A DNA stretch of 64,000 bases from assembly GCF_023091245.1 (NCBI RefSeq), contig NZ_JAHWXN010000002.1, positions 496,001 through 560,000 of the forward strand. Reading direction: 5' to 3'. The position numbers and the translations under genes were made by a program. How positions within the stretch are numbered: position 1 is the stretch's first letter; each line of letters begins with the position of its first letter. The DNA comes from Microbacterium croceum (GTDB lineage: Bacteria; Actinomycetota; Actinomycetes; Actinomycetales; Microbacteriaceae). Of this stretch, positions 62,254-64,000 are shown piece by piece. The notes under the pieces were generated by a model. It had not been told where the DNA came from. It searched no databases and was given only the letters and a program-made list of their open reading frames with translations.

Positions 62254-63693
62254 ATGTCCATCATTTCCGCCCACAGCTCTGCTGCACAGGCCATCGTCGG
62301 CGAACCCGAGGTCGTCGAGGATGCCTCTCTGGCCGAGCAGTCGAGCGCCTGGGCCCAGCTCAAGGACGCCGCGATCGCGATCCGCGAGTTCCAGATCAAG
62401 GACGGCTCCATCCCGGATGCCGCGCACCACGCCACCGCGCGTGACCTCGTGCGTGCCATCACCGCAGCGATCCGCGCTCTCGCGCCCGCCTTCCCGCACG
62501 ACGCGGAGTACCTGGCCGCCTCGATCGTCGACTTCGACCGCTGGGCGTCCGGGGACTTCGGCGTGCCGGACTTCCTCGACTCGCTCATGGCCTTCCAGCC
62601 GCAGCAGCACCGCGTCGACGGCATCCGTCACCTGGTCGTGTTCCCGATGTACACGCAGAACGGCTCGAGCGACCGCCTGGTCGAGGCCCTGATCGTCGAG
62701 ACGATCTGGCCGGAGTTCATCGCGGCGCTCGAAGCGGGCGACTACGGAAACAAGCTGTTCGTCTCGCTGCGTCTCGTGGACTTCACGCCCGGATACGACA
62801 CCAACTCCGCCGTGCTCTTCCCCGAGACCGTCGCGATGCGCGAGATCCCGTCGTTCACGTGGGGCGCGATCTTCCAGGACCGCGAGGCTGCCCGGTACCG
62901 CCGGGTCACCCGCGCCGCGGCCGAGATCACCAACCTCGACCTGCCGGAGCGCGCAGCCGCGATGCTCGACGACCAGCAGGTGGCCGAGAAGACCTTCGTG
63001 ATGTGGGACATCATCCACGACCGCACCCACATGCGCGGCGACCTGCCGTTCGACCCGTTCATGATCAAGCAGCGGATGCCGTTCTTCCTGTACTCGCTGG
63101 AGGAGATGCGTTGCGACATGACCGCGTTCCGCGAGTCGGTGAAGATCGAGCGTGCCCTCGCCGCCCGTATCGCGGCCGGCGAAGTGCTCACCGAGACCGA
63201 GCAGGAGATGCACGACTACGCGCATCTGGTGCAGTACGCGGTGATCTTCGACCGCATCTTCCGCTTCTCGATCACCGGCACCCGCACGCGCAACTACGAC
63301 GCGGTCGGCGGTCAGCTGCTGTTCGCGTGGCTGCACCAGCGCGGCGTGCTGCACTGGACCGACACCGCGCTCGCCTTCGACTGGGAGAACGTGCCGGATG
63401 CCGTGGTGGCACTGGGCGACGCGATCGACGACCTGTACTGGCACTCGATCGACCGCCCGAAGGTCGCGCATTGGCTCGCCGCCTACGAGCTCGTCCGCGG
63501 CACGCTCACGCCGCATCCGGCGTCGCAGTGGGCGCGCGGCTTGTCCGACGAGATCCTCGCCGGTGCGCCGAAGGGCTACACGGATGCCGTGATGGACGAC
63601 GAGTTCCCGCTGTCGATGTTCTTCGAGACCCTCGACAAGAAGATGAAGCCCGTCATCGAGTCGACGGTCGGCATCCGCGGCACCGACGACTGA
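62254..63693 (+). CDS. DUF6421 family protein
   Basis: A 479-residue protein that resembles DUF6421, an uncharacterised actinobacterial family. It is mostly soluble and helical, and carries a metal-site-like cluster (WDIIHDRTHMRGDLPFDPFM near residue 251, and EEMRCDMTAFRE near 288). Its presence next to an Lrp/AsnC regulator may mean amino-acid responsive control. It starts behind GGAGG at 62254. No function can be given. Confidence 0.8.
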   Translation: MSIISAHSSAAQAIVGEPEVVEDASLAEQSSAWAQLKDAAIAIREFQIKDGSIPDAAHHATARDLVRAITAAIRALAPAFPHDAEYLAASIVDFDRWASGDFGVPDFLDSLMAFQPQQHRVDGIRHLVVFPMYTQNGSSDRLVEALIVETIWPEFIAALEAGDYGNKLFVSLRLVDFTPGYDTNSAVLFPETVAMREIPSFTWGAIFQDREAARYRRVTRAAAEITNLDLPERAAAMLDDQQVAEKTFVMWDIIHDRTHMRGDLPFDPFMIKQRMPFFLYSLEEMRCDMTAFRESVKIERALAARIAAGEVLTETEQEMHDYAHLVQYAVIFDRIFRFSITGTRTRNYDAVGGQLLFAWLHQRGVLHWTDTALAFDWENVPDAVVALGDAIDDLYWHSIDRPKVAHWLAAYELVRGTLTPHPASQWARGLSDEILAGAPKGYTDAVMDDEFPLSMFFETLDKKMKPVIESTVGIRGTDD

Positions 63694-63741
63694 CCGTCAC
63701 GCGCCCGAGGCGCGTGTGAATGCAGCGCTGGGGGCGCACTG

Positions 63742-63797
63742 CTTCTGCGGCCGGAACCACTTTCTGCGGATCATCCCGCCGGTTCTGGCCGCAGAAG
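63742..63797 (+). terminator. Large hairpin after DUF6421 gene
   Basis: Arms at 63742-63758 and 63781-63797 match over 17 bp (one mismatch/G-U) around a 22-base spacer. The motif TTCTGCGG appears in the left arm and in the loop, with its complement in the right arm. It could be a terminator of the DUF6421 gene or a leader element of the SDR gene at 63825. Confidence 0.5.
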
Positions 63798-63824
63798 TGT
63801 CTTCCATCCGCGAAAGTGAGAGAC

Positions 63825-64000
63825 ATGACTGACCACCAGGACATCTCCGGACGCACGGTTCTGCTCGCTGGCGCGACGAGCGCGGCCGGGCTCGAGGTGA
63901 CGCGTGCGCTGCGAGCCTCCGGCGCACAGGTCATCACGACCGGCCGCTCGGCCGAGCGGTTGCGGGACCTCGCGGATGCCGGTGCACAGGTCGAAGTCGC
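63825..64000 (+). CDS. Short-chain dehydrogenase (truncated by window edge)
   Basis: The first 58 complete codons read MTDHQDISGRTVLLAGATSAAGL and VTRALRASGAQVITTGRS, a typical SDR nucleotide-binding start in which the Gly-rich loop is AGATSAAG rather than TGxxxGIG. The rest lies beyond the window. Only 27 bp separate it from the hairpin. The exact enzyme cannot be named. Confidence 0.8.
   Translation, partial: MTDHQDISGRTVLLAGATSAAGLEVTRALRASGAQVITTGRSAERLRDLADAGAQVEV

Overview
The window is a high-GC (roughly 70%) actinobacterial chromosome segment, most like Microbacterium or a close relative in the Microbacteriaceae. The reasons are the S10 and str ribosomal operons with TGATG/TAATG gene junctions, scattered menaquinone genes, a DtxR/IdeR-type iron box, an HspR-like regulator, and many genes whose -10 box (TANNNT) lies only 6-7 nt before ATG or GTG, meaning leaderless mRNAs. 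No phage, insertion sequence or CRISPR array was seen.

Layout. 1-6752: S10 operon (rpsJ, rplC, rplD, rplW, rplB, rpsS, rplV, rpsC, rplP, rpmC, rpsQ, rplN, rplX, rplE), all on the minus strand, ending at a REP-like palindrome. 6753-8000: long gene-free leader and a small MT0933-type protein. 8182-12565: str operon and tuf (rpsL, rpsG, fusA, tuf). 12828-16347: hypothetical and membrane proteins plus a PadR/HAAS pair. 16391-20161: a sugar ABC importer (lipoprotein and two permeases) behind two LacI-type operators. 20349-23668: YajQ, a Tat-exported protein, a GntR regulator and a hydrolase. 23730-31912: FprA-type reductase, polyprenyl diphosphate synthase, MenG, MenF, MenD and PPK2; menA lies apart at 60287. 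31994-35938: DsbA-like thioredoxin, a rhomboid-DUF2156 fusion and ArfB. 35983-38787: MFS exporter with divergent TetR and AraC regulators.

38955-47332 is an iron-siderophore operon behind an iron box: binding lipoprotein, two FecCD permeases, ATPase, two ABC half-transporters with complementary ATP-site losses, and a siderophore-interacting reductase. The operon combines a classical siderophore importer with an IrtAB-like exporter-fold pair and a reductase that can release iron.

47442-52922: RibD/DHFR-like reductase, triple hairpin array, Hsp20 and HspR-like regulator, YoaK-family protein, an atypical CAT-anticodon tRNA-like gene with its own terminator, and a quinone oxidoreductase/SDR pair with a divergent TetR gene. 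52927-58885: a five-gene minus-strand cluster (GT2, polysialyltransferase-like enzyme, fused CMP-nonulosonate synthetase/HAD phosphatase, short NeuB, DUF6716 glycosyltransferase). It looks like a pathway for making and polymerising a nonulosonic acid (sialic acid or Kdn) for a cell-wall or capsular glycan, and is the most promising system in the window. 58977-64000: hypothetical proteins, MenA, Lrp/AsnC regulator, a DUF6421 protein and a truncated SDR at the edge.
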